Source of the DNA: Eubacteriales bacterium
Lineage (GTDB): Bacteria > Bacillota > Clostridia > Christensenellales > Aristaeellaceae
Direction of reading: 5' to 3'
DNA length: 64,000 bases
Assembly: GCA_028705775.1 (NCBI GenBank)
Contig: JAQWCW010000010.1
Coordinates: forward strand, 27,548-91,547
Part shown: piece by piece, positions 17,091-26,015 of the stretch
Numbering within the stretch: the first letter of the stretch is position 1
Layout: every line of letters begins with the position of its first letter
Position numbers and translations under genes: made by a program
Notes under the pieces: generated by a model
The model's input: only the letters and a program-made list of their open reading frames with translations
Told to the model about the DNA's origin: nothing
Databases searched by the model: none

Positions 17091-18506
17091 TTATTCTGCC
17101 TTCGGGAAATTGTTCTTGATATAGGTGAACACCTTATTTGCAATCGGCGCGGCGACTGTGCTTCCTCCGGCGGTAGAATCCTCAACGATAACGGCGATTG
17201 CATAGGGATAATCATCTGAGTCTATATAGCCGACGAACCATGCGTGTTCCTTCTTATGCACATCGTCATACTGCGCAGTTCCGGTTTTTCCGCAGACGGT
17301 AAGCCCGCTTACAGCGGCGTTTCTGCCTGAGCCGGAGGTTACTGTCTGGCGCATATATCTTGCGAGTATGGACGCCTCGGATTCAGTCATAACGGTTTTA
17401 TATGCCTGCTGCTCATAAGAAAGCCGCTGAACGCCCGCAGGCGATGAAACGCCGCGCAGGATTCTCGGCTCCATCATAACGCCGCCGTTTGCAACGGAAG
17501 CGGCAACCATGCACATATGCAGCGGCGTAGTAAGCACTCTGCCCTGCCCGACTCCGCTCCATGCAAGCTCGTCCGCGTCGCCGTTTACCGGATAAGAACC
17601 GTCGCTGACGACTAAATCGCGGAAAAGGAAGGTGTCGTTGAACCCGAAGCCCTCCGCGGTTTTGCCCATAGCCGGAAAGCCAAGCCTTTCGGCAAGATAG
17701 GCAAAGGTGTTATTGCAGCTTACGGCAAACGCATAGCCCATCGTTATTGCGCCGTGCTTTTCATTGCTAGCGTCGGTTACGGTTGTTCTGTTGATATGGA
17801 ATTCGCCCGTGCAGTTGAAGGTTTCTGTCTGCACTCCTGGAAGATACCTCAGCGCCGCAGCGCCGGTTATTATCTTGAAGGTGCTTCCCGGCGGGTACAA
17901 GCCCTTCGTTACGCGATTGTAAAGCGGCGCGTCAACGCTCGTTTTATCGCTTTCGGTTATATTCATAGGGTCAAAGTTGGGGAACGACGAAAGCGCGGCT
18001 ACGGCTCCCGTTTTATAGTTCATCACAACGACAGCGCCGTTTTTGCCCTGCGGGAAATAGCTCTGTATCGCCGTGCAGAGCTTTGAATCCACGGTTAGCG
18101 TAACGTCGTCGCCCTTGCTCTGGTCGCCTGAAAACAAATTCTGAACCCTTTCCCAAAACGTGGTGTCAAAGCCCAGAAGATAGTTCGACATGAAGCTTTC
18201 AACGCCGTTTGCAACCATTCCGGTTTCCTCGCCAAGCAGATGAACAACCGCCTTGCGCGAGCTTAAATCCTGTTGATACTGGCGCTTTCCGTTTTCGTCC
18301 GTCCATGCGAGCTTAACGCCCGAAGCGTCGAACACGCTGCCCTCGACAACCTTGGACTTCTGCGATTTCACGCGCGGGTTATGCGAGTAGGCGAACCAGC
18401 GGCTTCCGTAGGTGTTTATCGAGTAGCCCGAATATATTGCGAGCGCCGAAAACATAACGAGCATAAGGCAGGCGAGAATACGCATGAAAAATCTGTACTG
18501 CTTCAC
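17091..18506 (-). CDS. PbpA-type penicillin-binding protein (class B transpeptidase)
   Basis: The 471-residue protein has one N-terminal membrane helix (residues ~8-28) and a transpeptidase domain with SxxK as STFK (PPGSTFKIITG), SxN as SCN (SCNNTFAYLAE) and KTGTAQYDD. It cross-links peptidoglycan outside the membrane. The short length, lacking a large dimerisation domain, and the position behind a SEDS gene match the clostridial/actinobacterial PbpA type rather than FtsI. The GTG start overlaps the SEDS stop (GTGA), and GGGAGGTG lies 7 bases upstream, so SEDS and PBP are translationally coupled and likely work as a pair. Confidence 0.92.
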   Translation of the reverse strand: MKQYRFFMRILACLMLVMFSALAIYSGYSINTYGSRWFAYSHNPRVKSQKSKVVEGSVFDASGVKLAWTDENGKRQYQQDLSSRKAVVHLLGEETGMVANGVESFMSNYLLGFDTTFWERVQNLFSGDQSKGDDVTLTVDSKLCTAIQSYFPQGKNGAVVVMNYKTGAVAALSSFPNFDPMNITESDKTSVDAPLYNRVTKGLYPPGSTFKIITGAAALRYLPGVQTETFNCTGEFHINRTTVTDASNEKHGAITMGYAFAVSCNNTFAYLAERLGFPAMGKTAEGFGFNDTFLFRDLVVSDGSYPVNGDADELAWSGVGQGRVLTTPLHMCMVAASVANGGVMMEPRILRGVSSPAGVQRLSYEQQAYKTVMTESEASILARYMRQTVTSGSGRNAAVSGLTVCGKTGTAQYDDVHKKEHAWFVGYIDSDDYPYAIAVIVEDSTAGGSTVAAPIANKVFTYIKNNFPKAE

Positions 18507-19831
18507 AGCGACACCTCCCCTGCCGAGGAAACATAGCTTTCCTCGCGGATTAAGGCGTCCTTATTCTTGCTTGCCACGCCCTGAAGCAAGCCCATAATGC
18601 CCATCGACGCGAGCATCGAAGTTCCTCCGTAGCTGACAAACGGCATTGTTACGCCCGTAAGCGGAATCAGCTTGATTACGCCGCCGATTATGATAAACGC
18701 CTGAACGGAGAGAATGATTGTTGCGCCCATTGCAAGAAGGGAATCAAACTGATTTCTCGCGTCCATAGCCGCTGATACTCCGCGAAGCATGATGAAAACA
18801 TAAACGAGAATTACGCCGAAGCCGAACAGCATTCCGAACTGCTCACAGATTACGGCGAAAATGAAATCCGTATAGTAAATCGGGATTGATTTCGGCGAGC
18901 CCAAGCCGACGCCCATGCCGAAAAGCCCGCCTGATGCGATTGCAACAAGGGAATGGATTATCTGATAGCCCGCATCATAATCCGACCACGGATTAAGCCA
19001 CAGGGCAACGCGCTTTTTAACGTGCGCAAACATCGTATAGCCCAGATACGCCGCTCCCGCGCCTCCGCCAAGCCCGACGAGCGAAACCGGAAGATTGCCC
19101 GTTGACGCATAGTAAAGCAGGAGCGCGGTTATATAGTAAAGCAAAGCCGTACCAAGATCCTTTTGCAGCATAAGCACAGCGAGCGCGATTAAGCAGAAAA
19201 GCATCCACGAGAAGAATTTTCTGCGCGACATATAGTACGCAAGCAGGATAAGCAGCGGAATCTTCACCAATTCGCTTGGCTGAAGGGATGTTCCGCCGAT
19301 ATAAATCCAGTTCTTCGCGCCGTTCTGCTCAGTTCCCAGCACAAGCGGAGTTGCGAGCAGCAGAAGCGCTATCGGGAATACGATGAACGAAAGCGTCCGC
19401 CAATGCTTGACGATGCGCACAAGATATATGCACAGCGCCATAACGCCTATGCCTATACCGTAATACATACACTGCCTGAGCCCCTTATCGGGCGCGGTTG
19501 AATACAGCACGAACACGCCCAAGGCGCAAAGGAAGTTGGTAAGCGAAAGCAGCACAGGGTCAGTCGGCAAAAGCTTGCCGAGAACGACCGTGCCTATGAA
19601 AATCATAATCGGGACAATAAGGCAAAGCGCGAACGAGAATAAATCGAGAGCCGGCTTGACAGCGGAAGGGTCGCCTGCCGCTTTTAGCGCGTCATACGCC
19701 TCCTGCGCGTTTATCTGCTTCTTTAGCGCAATCAGGAAAAAGGCGATGAAAAACATGAGCATCATAACGCGAACCGGAATGTTGCTCATCGCTTTTGCGC
19801 GGGACGCCTGCGAGCGCGTTTTTTTCTTCAT
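18503..19831 (-). CDS. SEDS-family peptidoglycan polymerase (FtsW/RodA/SpoVE)
   Basis: The 442-residue polytopic membrane protein has about ten hydrophobic segments and the SEDS hallmarks: NWIYIGGTSLQPSELVKIPL, QKDLGTALLYY, and the C-terminal GVTMPFVSYGGTSMLASMG. SEDS proteins polymerise lipid II glycan strands with a cognate class B PBP, here the next gene. Whether it serves division, elongation or sporulation cannot be told from sequence. GGAGG precedes the ATG, which overlaps the FHA-gene stop. The FHA-SEDS-PBP order recalls fhaB-rodA-pbpA of actinobacteria. Confidence 0.93.
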   Translation of the reverse strand: MKKKTRSQASRAKAMSNIPVRVMMLMFFIAFFLIALKKQINAQEAYDALKAAGDPSAVKPALDLFSFALCLIVPIMIFIGTVVLGKLLPTDPVLLSLTNFLCALGVFVLYSTAPDKGLRQCMYYGIGIGVMALCIYLVRIVKHWRTLSFIVFPIALLLLATPLVLGTEQNGAKNWIYIGGTSLQPSELVKIPLLILLAYYMSRRKFFSWMLFCLIALAVLMLQKDLGTALLYYITALLLYYASTGNLPVSLVGLGGGAGAAYLGYTMFAHVKKRVALWLNPWSDYDAGYQIIHSLVAIASGGLFGMGVGLGSPKSIPIYYTDFIFAVICEQFGMLFGFGVILVYVFIMLRGVSAAMDARNQFDSLLAMGATIILSVQAFIIIGGVIKLIPLTGVTMPFVSYGGTSMLASMGIMGLLQGVASKNKDALIREESYVSSAGEVSL

Positions 19832-20784
19832 TCCTGCCTCCTTCTGCGGCGCAGAGGCTGAGCTTCGTCTGTTTCCTCATCCTGCGGCGGCACATATATG
19901 GGCTTTGGCTGAGGCCGTGTGTACTGAGGCGCGCCCGAGTCGTTCCATGTGGCGAAAATCTCGGCTTCCGTCTCATCGTCCTCCTGCGGGTATTCCTCCG
20001 AATAATCATCGGAATACATTTGACTGACGGGCGGAACGTTTTCATACGGCTGCGGCTGCATAGGCTGAGGAATCGGAGCATAGTTATAAGCGCCGTCCCC
20101 CTGCATGAACGGCGGCTCAGTATTTACGCCGTAAAGGGGCGGAATATGGGTAAGCGTGCGATAGGATTCATCCTGCGAAAGCCTGCCGTATGGGTAAATA
20201 TCTGGCGAAGGATACTGCGCCGCGACAGCGGTTTCGTCTTCTCCGTCATCATCATCGTCAGCAGAAGCGTATACATCGGGCAGGGGTCTGAACGGGCTTG
20301 CGGCGGCGACATCGGGAACGTCAGCAGATTTCAAAAACGCCGCCTGAAACAAGCCTGCGCCGATTTTTATGATACTGCCGTGAAGAATATATGAGCCTTT
20401 TCTATCGACAATTATTTCGTCATCAAGCTCAAAAGAGTTTCTGCCGATTGGTCTGCACCAGAGTCCGCTGCCTTCCTCAAAGCGATAAAAAATATGCTTC
20501 GCCTTGACATCGGGAAGCGGAACGCAAACGTCGCAGATTCTAGCAGCGCCGATGAAGCCCTCCGGCGGTATCGGAATCAAATCGCCGCGCGCAAATACGC
20601 CCGCCCCCTCCAGTACTACAAGCTGCCCGACCGTTCCCACATGGGGCGCCGTTTTCCGCGCTCTTTTCGTTGCGGAGTTTTCGCGGCGAAGGTTGAACCA
20701 GCTTGATATGAGAAACAGCGCCAGCAGCGCGACAAAAACATATCTTGCGCCGTATGCCAGTACGCTGTACAGTTCGCTCGTCAT
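19828..20784 (-). CDS. Membrane-anchored FHA-domain protein
   Basis: The 318-residue protein has an N-terminal membrane helix (YVFVALLALFLISSWF, residues ~15-30) followed by a degenerate FHA domain (RICDVCVPLPDVKAKHIFYR to GSIIKIGAGLFQAAF, ~residues 80-170). The rest is a Pro/Asp/Tyr-rich disordered tail. FHA domains bind phosphothreonine peptides, so in this operon it may link Ser/Thr phosphorylation to the SEDS-PBP pair; no kinase gene is in the window. AAGGAG precedes the ATG. First gene of the FHA-SEDS-PBP operon. Confidence 0.85.
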   Translation of the reverse strand: MTSELYSVLAYGARYVFVALLALFLISSWFNLRRENSATKRARKTAPHVGTVGQLVVLEGAGVFARGDLIPIPPEGFIGAARICDVCVPLPDVKAKHIFYRFEEGSGLWCRPIGRNSFELDDEIIVDRKGSYILHGSIIKIGAGLFQAAFLKSADVPDVAAASPFRPLPDVYASADDDDDGEDETAVAAQYPSPDIYPYGRLSQDESYRTLTHIPPLYGVNTEPPFMQGDGAYNYAPIPQPMQPQPYENVPPVSQMYSDDYSEEYPQEDDETEAEIFATWNDSGAPQYTRPQPKPIYVPPQDEETDEAQPLRRRRRQE

Positions 20785-20936
20785 AGCTTCTCCTTAGTGA
20801 GTAAATAATAATGTTTATCAAAGTATCAGACGCTTTTTCAGCGCGTATTCATCCATTGACTGCAATAAGCAAACACTATTTTTGCCGTTTTTGCTCAAGC
20901 TGAGTATACCATAGCGCGGGATGTAAAAAAAGAGGT

Positions 20937-20965
20937 TTGCGCGTTAATTCGGCGTATGATATACT
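20937..20965 (+). promoter_or_regulatory. Promoter of the AI-2E permease gene
   Basis: TTGCGC, 17 bases, TATACT, about 27 bases before the GTG start. Confidence 0.55.
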
Positions 20966-20991
20966 TATAAAAACCGAAGGGAGGCGAATAT

Positions 20992-22206
20992 GTGGAAGGA
21001 TTCCTTGCGGCGGTAAGGCGGGTCAACGTCAAGTGCAACGACCTTCTCCGTAAAGCCGGTCTTGTTGCGCTTGTTATGATAGCGGCGCTCGTTATTATCC
21101 GTTTGCTGCCACTCTGCCTGCCGTTTGTTTTCGCGCTCGTATTTTCCGCGATTATATCCCCCGCCGTCAAGCTGATGCGCAGGGGACTTGAAAAAATCCA
21201 TATCAAGGGCAACACGCTGCCGACAATAATCGCAATGCTCGTAATATTCGGGCTTTTGTTTTGGGGGCTTTCATTCCTCCTTTTTCAGCTCGTAAGAGAG
21301 CTTGGAATGCTCGCGCAGAATTTCACCTCCAACATCGGGGTTTATTCGGAGTGGATATCCGTAAAGGCGCAGGAGCTTGCGACAAAGCTCGGAACAATGG
21401 TTCCTGCCAACTGGATCAGCCTTGTAAACAACGCGATAAGCGAATTCGGCAAAACTATTGTTTCAATCGCGTCATCTACCGCAAAGCTCGTAGCCGGAGG
21501 CGCTTGGACTACGGCAATGAGCGTTCCGAGCATACTGCTCTTTCTGGTGCTGATGCTTATGGCAACCTTCTATATGACGAGCGACAGGGAGAAAATTTTC
21601 GCTTTCTTCAACGGAATACTTCCGACGCGGTTCGTACAGAAAAGCAAGGTTCTCAAAACCGGAGTTTTTCACGCGCTTTTCGGGCAGATGAAGGCGCAGG
21701 CGTGCGTTTCGGTTCTGGTAACGTTCGTTGTGACAATCGGCCTACTGCTGGAGGGAATTCCGTATTGGCTGCTGCTCGGGCTTGTTTTGGGAATCCTGGA
21801 TATTCTGCCGATTGTCGGAATGGGGCTTGTTTTGATTCCGTGGAGCGTAATCGGCTTTGTGAGCGGCGACATTCAAACCGGAATCGGAATGCTGCTGCTC
21901 TACTTTGCCGACGTTATGACAAGGCAGATTGCGGAGCCGCGATTGGTCGGCGCGCAGCTGGGTCTGCACCCGCTTGCGACAATGATGAGTATGTACGCCG
22001 GATATATCGGCTTCGGCAGCTTTATCGGTATGCTTTTAGGGCCTATTCTGCTCAATATCATGAAGGTGGTTGTTGAGCTTTCCCCTGTTCCCGATGACGT
22101 AAGGCTTGACAGGGAGGCGCGTGGAATAATCGAAAAGCCGAAGGTTGTGAGCAAAGAGCCTGCGTACAAACGCTTTATGAAGCGAAGGCGAAAGAGAAAA
22201 GAATAA
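20992..22206 (+). CDS. AI-2E family transporter (PerM/YtvI-like)
   Basis: The 404-residue membrane protein has the family layout: two N-terminal helices around LPFVFALVFSAIISPAVKLM, a soluble central region, and a C-terminal helix bundle with LEGIPYWLLLGLVLGILDI and IAEPRLVGAQLGLHPLATM. The family includes AI-2 exporters, Na+/H+ antiporters and sporulation protein YtvI, so the substrate is open. The GTG at 20992 follows GGGAGGCG at good spacing; the overlapping ATG at 20990 leads only to a short frame. A Lys/Arg-rich tail (KRFMKRRRKRKE) ends the protein. Confidence 0.88.
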   Translation: MEGFLAAVRRVNVKCNDLLRKAGLVALVMIAALVIIRLLPLCLPFVFALVFSAIISPAVKLMRRGLEKIHIKGNTLPTIIAMLVIFGLLFWGLSFLLFQLVRELGMLAQNFTSNIGVYSEWISVKAQELATKLGTMVPANWISLVNNAISEFGKTIVSIASSTAKLVAGGAWTTAMSVPSILLFLVLMLMATFYMTSDREKIFAFFNGILPTRFVQKSKVLKTGVFHALFGQMKAQACVSVLVTFVVTIGLLLEGIPYWLLLGLVLGILDILPIVGMGLVLIPWSVIGFVSGDIQTGIGMLLLYFADVMTRQIAEPRLVGAQLGLHPLATMMSMYAGYIGFGSFIGMLLGPILLNIMKVVVELSPVPDDVRLDREARGIIEKPKVVSKEPAYKRFMKRRRKRKE

Positions 22207-22215
22207 GCTTATCGG

Positions 22216-22251
22216 CGCTCCTCCGCATCTGCGCGGCGGAGCGTTTGTTTT
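22216..22251 (+). terminator. Terminator after the AI-2E permease gene
   Basis: CGCTCCTCCGC and GCGGCGGAGCG (one mismatch) followed by TTTGTTTT. Confidence 0.75.
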
Positions 22252-22291
22252 ACGCCTCTCTTGGGTATACTACCTTCGGAGGCTGAGATAT

Positions 22292-24739
22292 ATGGACGGC
22301 AAAAAGACTCCTGAAAAGGACAAGCAGAAAAAAGGAAAACGGAAAAGAAGCGCGCTTCGCGTTATAATCATTGCCTTGCTCGCGGCGCTCGTTTTTGCCG
22401 CCGCCGGCTTTATTTTCGTATGGTTCTATTTCGATATCCCCGCCTTTCAGAAGCTTGACGTGAGCAAGATAACGAAAATGGCGCAGACCGGCGCGCTGAA
22501 AGCGAGCGACGGAAGCGTAATAACCGCCCTTAAAAGCACGGAGGACAGAACCGTTATCGGGCTTGAAAGCGTTCCGGAAAAGGTCAGAGCCGCCTTCCTC
22601 GCGGCTGAGGATTTGCGATTCTACAAGCATAACGGAATCGACCCAATCCGAATTTTCGGGGCTGTAATCGCGAACCTGAAAAGCCAGAGCTTTTCGGAGG
22701 GCGCTTCGACGATAACCCAGCAGCTTATTAAGCTGAGCCATCTTTCAAGCGAGAAAACGCTTGCAAGAAAGCTTGAGGAAGCGATTTTGGCGCTTGAGCT
22801 TGAAAGGAATTACTCCAAGAACGATATACTCGCGATGTATCTCAATTTTGTCTATTTCGGAAGCGGGGCATACGGAATAGAGGCTGCCTCGCGCACATAC
22901 TTCTCAAAATCCGCAAGCGAGCTGAGCATTCTTGAGGGCGCTTCGCTCGCCGCGATTCTCAAGGCGTCCTCCCTCTATAATCCCCTGAGCAATCCGGAAA
23001 GCAATCAGAAAAGGCGCGAGTACATACTAGATACGATGCTCGAAAACGAGATGATAACGCAGGAAGAATACGACGAGGCAAAAAGCACCGAATTTGCGCT
23101 TCACATGGAGAAAACGCCGCCCGCGAAATACGGATGGTTCACGGACGCGGCGCTTGAGGAGGCGGAAAGCATTCTCGGCGTTTCGCCGGAGGGTTTGCTA
23201 ACCGGCGGCTACACAGTCGAAACCACGCTGCGCACGGATTTGCAGGACGCAGCCGACGCGGCGTTTGCACAGGAAGGAATGTTTCCCGCAAGCGCCTCGG
23301 ACGGAACGCCCGTTCAGGGCGCAATCGCGAGCGTCGACGTATCCTCCGGCGCGGTTATGTGCATGGTCGGCGGGCGCGAATACACGGTAAGACGCGGGCT
23401 TAACAGGGCGACGCAGATGAGAAGGCAGCCGGGAAGCGCGCTGAAACCGCTTGCAGTGTACACGCCTGCAATCGAACACTACGGCTATACCACGGCGAGC
23501 GTTATCGTTGACGAGCCGACAAGCTTCGGCAGCTATTCGCCGCGCAATTCCGGCAATCAGTATTATGGTCCCGTTACGATAAGAACAGCGCTCGCGAACA
23601 GCCTGAATGTTCCCGCCGTCAAGGTCATGTCCGAAATCGGGGTTGAGGCGGGGCGTAATTATCTCGAAAAGGTCGGAATTGAGCTGAGCAATCGGGACAG
23701 CAACCTTTCGCTTGCCTTAGGCTCGATGACCTACGGCGTTTCACCCGTTCAGCTTGCCGCTGCCTACGCGCCGTTTGCAAACGGCGGAACATATTTTGAG
23801 CCATACACAATCGAGCGGATTCTTGACGGCGACGGCAGGGTGCTGTATCAGCATATTCCTTCGGGAACGCGGGTTATAAGCCGACAGACAGCCTATCTGA
23901 TGACCTCCCTGCTCAGCAGCGTCACCTCGTCCGGCACGGGCAGCAGGCTTTCCGGTCTTTCAAGCACGGCGGGAAAGACGGGAACGGTCAACATTTCCGG
24001 CGGCGGGAACAGGGATATCTGGATGTCAGTATACAATCCCAAGGCGTCAACGGCGGTATGGATGGGCTTTGATGTGACCGACGTCAGCCACAAGCTTTCA
24101 TCCAGAATTTCAGGCGGCGACAACACGGCAAAGCTTGCGCTGAATTATCTCAAAACGGCTTACAAGGATGTACCCGTCGGCAAGTTCAGCGTTCCGGACG
24201 GAATCATATCGCTTGAAATTGATAAAAAATGCATTGAGTGGCGCTATCAGGCAATGCTCGCAAGCAGCCTTACTCCAAACGATTACCGCCTGCGGGAATA
24301 TTTCACGGCGCAGAACCACCCGACTGAGGAAAGCGACATATGGCTTCCTCCGCAAAGACCCGTTATTTCGGTAACGCATAACTCGGACGGAAAGCCCGTG
24401 CTTGCAATTCAGCCCGCGTCAGCGTGCATTTTGAGAATTCAGCGCGACAGCGCAGGCGAAAGCATAATTCTATCCGAGCTTTGGGGAGGCGCGGGGGAAA
24501 CGCTGTACTACTCGGACGAGAGCGCGGCTGTCGGAATAGAATATACCTACCGCGTGATTCCCCTGCACGGGGAGCTTATGCAAAACGGAATAACGCTTGC
24601 CGGAGAGCAGGCATATCTGGTAACAGAGGCAAAGAGAATTGAAAGCAGCATATGGGATGATATATGGGGCGGAATTTTCGGCAAAAAAAATGAGCCGGAG
24701 CAATACGCTCCGGCAGAAAATACGAGAAGCTGGTTTTAA
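22292..24739 (+). CDS. Class A penicillin-binding protein (PBP1A family)
   Basis: The 815-residue bifunctional peptidoglycan synthase has a short Lys-rich cytoplasmic start, one membrane helix (residues ~25-48), a GT51 glycosyltransferase domain (AAEDLRFYKHNGID; EGASTITQQLIKL; ELERNYSKNDILAMYLN) and a transpeptidase domain with SxxK as SALK (QPGSALKPLAVY), SLN (ANSLNVPAVKV) and KTGTV. A C-terminal fibronectin-like segment (~residues 690-780) follows. GGAGG lies 8 bases before the ATG. The stop overlaps the convergent mnmM stop in TTAA, and the last codons contain the terminator for the reverse operon. Confidence 0.94.
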   Translation: MDGKKTPEKDKQKKGKRKRSALRVIIIALLAALVFAAAGFIFVWFYFDIPAFQKLDVSKITKMAQTGALKASDGSVITALKSTEDRTVIGLESVPEKVRAAFLAAEDLRFYKHNGIDPIRIFGAVIANLKSQSFSEGASTITQQLIKLSHLSSEKTLARKLEEAILALELERNYSKNDILAMYLNFVYFGSGAYGIEAASRTYFSKSASELSILEGASLAAILKASSLYNPLSNPESNQKRREYILDTMLENEMITQEEYDEAKSTEFALHMEKTPPAKYGWFTDAALEEAESILGVSPEGLLTGGYTVETTLRTDLQDAADAAFAQEGMFPASASDGTPVQGAIASVDVSSGAVMCMVGGREYTVRRGLNRATQMRRQPGSALKPLAVYTPAIEHYGYTTASVIVDEPTSFGSYSPRNSGNQYYGPVTIRTALANSLNVPAVKVMSEIGVEAGRNYLEKVGIELSNRDSNLSLALGSMTYGVSPVQLAAAYAPFANGGTYFEPYTIERILDGDGRVLYQHIPSGTRVISRQTAYLMTSLLSSVTSSGTGSRLSGLSSTAGKTGTVNISGGGNRDIWMSVYNPKASTAVWMGFDVTDVSHKLSSRISGGDNTAKLALNYLKTAYKDVPVGKFSVPDGIISLEIDKKCIEWRYQAMLASSLTPNDYRLREYFTAQNHPTEESDIWLPPQRPVISVTHNSDGKPVLAIQPASACILRIQRDSAGESIILSELWGGAGETLYYSDESAAVGIEYTYRVIPLHGELMQNGITLAGEQAYLVTEAKRIESSIWDDIWGGIFGKKNEPEQYAPAENTRSWF
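24683..24714 (-). terminator. Terminator of the dacF-mnmM operon inside the PBP coding sequence
   Basis: Reverse strand: perfect GCCGGAGC/GCTCCGGC stem with a five-base loop, then TCATTTTTTTT. It lies 22-53 bases past the mnmM stop, entirely within the 3' end of the convergent PBP gene. Confidence 0.75.
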
Positions 24740-25311
24740 GGCTGCCTCTGGATAAGCACGCACTCAGGCGCGGAATCCCCCGCGTTTACAAAGGTGTGCC
24801 AAAGCACATTGTATTCCTGCGGTCTGAGCGCTGAAAAGAAACCTTTCAACATTTCTCTTTCCGCCGCGCCCTCGCTGTGCCCCGGATATATGCACACGGA
24901 CAGCACGCCAAGCGGCATGAGAAGCGAGAGCGCCGCCTTGATAGCGGGCAAAGTCGTTTCACGCAGGGTGGTTACAGACTTATCGCCGCCGGGCAGCCAG
25001 CCGAGATTGAAAAGCACAAGCTTAACCGGCTCATGCACGTACGAAAGCATATTCTGATGCCCCGTAAGCAGAAGCTCGGCGCGGGAAAGCATTCCTGCCT
25101 CCGAAAGACGCGCGCGCGTGTTTTCAACCGCCTGCGGCTGCACGTCAAAGGCGTAAACCTTGCCGTTTTCCCCAACAAGCGAGCAGAGCGTAAGCGTGTC
25201 ATGACCGTTGCCCATTGTTGCGTCAACGCATATGTCGCCGCTTTCGACGACCTTTTCCATTGTTTCCATCGCGATGAATCGCGCGGAGCGAAGCTCAAAC
25301 TGACTGCTCAT
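24736..25311 (-). CDS. mnmM: tRNA U34 methyltransferase MnmM (YtqB-like)
   Basis: The 191-residue protein is a class I SAM-dependent methyltransferase. It opens with SARFIAMETMEKVVESGDIC and has the SAM motif VDATMGNGHDTLTL, then LFNLGWLPGGDKSVTT and the C-terminal HTFVNAGDSAPECVLIQR, all typical of YtqB. YtqB/MnmM methylates nm5(s2)U34 of tRNA in Gram-positive bacteria. The ATG overlaps the rluB stop (ATGA), so translation is coupled. Frame continues upstream but lies within rluB. The symbol rests on family resemblance; the broader rRNA methylase label is the alternative. Confidence 0.82.
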   Translation of the reverse strand: MSSQFELRSARFIAMETMEKVVESGDICVDATMGNGHDTLTLCSLVGENGKVYAFDVQPQAVENTRARLSEAGMLSRAELLLTGHQNMLSYVHEPVKLVLFNLGWLPGGDKSVTTLRETTLPAIKAALSLLMPLGVLSVCIYPGHSEGAAEREMLKGFFSALRPQEYNVLWHTFVNAGDSAPECVLIQRQP

Positions 25312-26012
25312 AGCTCCTGAAGCTTCCTTACCTCGTCCTCGGTCAGCCTGCGCCATTTTCCGCGCGGAAGGTCGCCAAGCTCCAGAGGCCCGAACTGAAC
25401 GCGGCGGAGAGCAAGCACCTGATGACCTACCGCCTCGCACATACGCCTGACCTGACGATAGCGCCCCTCATGAATCGTAACGAGCAGCATTGTTGCAAAC
25501 GCTTCCTCTTTCACAATGCGAACCTTTGCGGGAGCGGTCTTGTTGCCGTCAAGCAGAATGCCGCCGCGCATTGTGAAAACCTCCTGCGGAGTCACCTTGC
25601 CGGATACGCGCGCGAGGTAAACCTTGTTTACCTCACTGCTCGGATGAAGCATTTTTTCGGTAAGCTCTCCGTCGTTGGTAAGCAAAAGCAGACCCTCGGA
25701 ATCATAGTCAAGCCTTCCGACGGGATAAAGGCGCGCGGGATAATCGCGGAAATGGTCAAGCACGCAGCTTCTGCCCTCCGGGTCAGAAACCGTTGTCACC
25801 TCTCCCGCAGGCTTATGATACAGCACATAATGCTTTTCTAACACGGGCGTAATCACTTCGCCGCGAACCCTGACGACGTCGCCGTCGTTTACCTGAAGCC
25901 CCATCTCGCGCACTGTCTGCCCGTTGAGCTGCACAAGCCCGTCCGCAATCATTTTTTCGGCTGTTCTGCGGCTCGCGACTCCGCTCAGTGCCATGTATTT
26001 CTGTAATCTCAT
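25308..26012 (-). CDS. rluB: Ribosomal pseudouridine synthase (RsuA/RluB family)
   Basis: The 234-residue protein has an N-terminal S4 RNA-binding domain (MRLQKYMALSGVASRRTAEK) and the synthase domain with the catalytic Asp in PVGRLDYDSEGLLLLTNDG. It isomerises a uridine in 23S rRNA (RluB) or 16S rRNA (RsuA); the clostridial type next to dac genes is usually RluB. The end EGRYRQVRRMCEAVGH is a family signature. It starts 3 bases after the GNAT stop and overlaps mnmM by 4 bases. Confidence 0.9.
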   Translation of the reverse strand: MRLQKYMALSGVASRRTAEKMIADGLVQLNGQTVREMGLQVNDGDVVRVRGEVITPVLEKHYVLYHKPAGEVTTVSDPEGRSCVLDHFRDYPARLYPVGRLDYDSEGLLLLTNDGELTEKMLHPSSEVNKVYLARVSGKVTPQEVFTMRGGILLDGNKTAPAKVRIVKEEAFATMLLVTIHEGRYRQVRRMCEAVGHQVLALRRVQFGPLELGDLPRGKWRRLTEDEVRKLQEL

Positions 26013-26015
26013 TTA

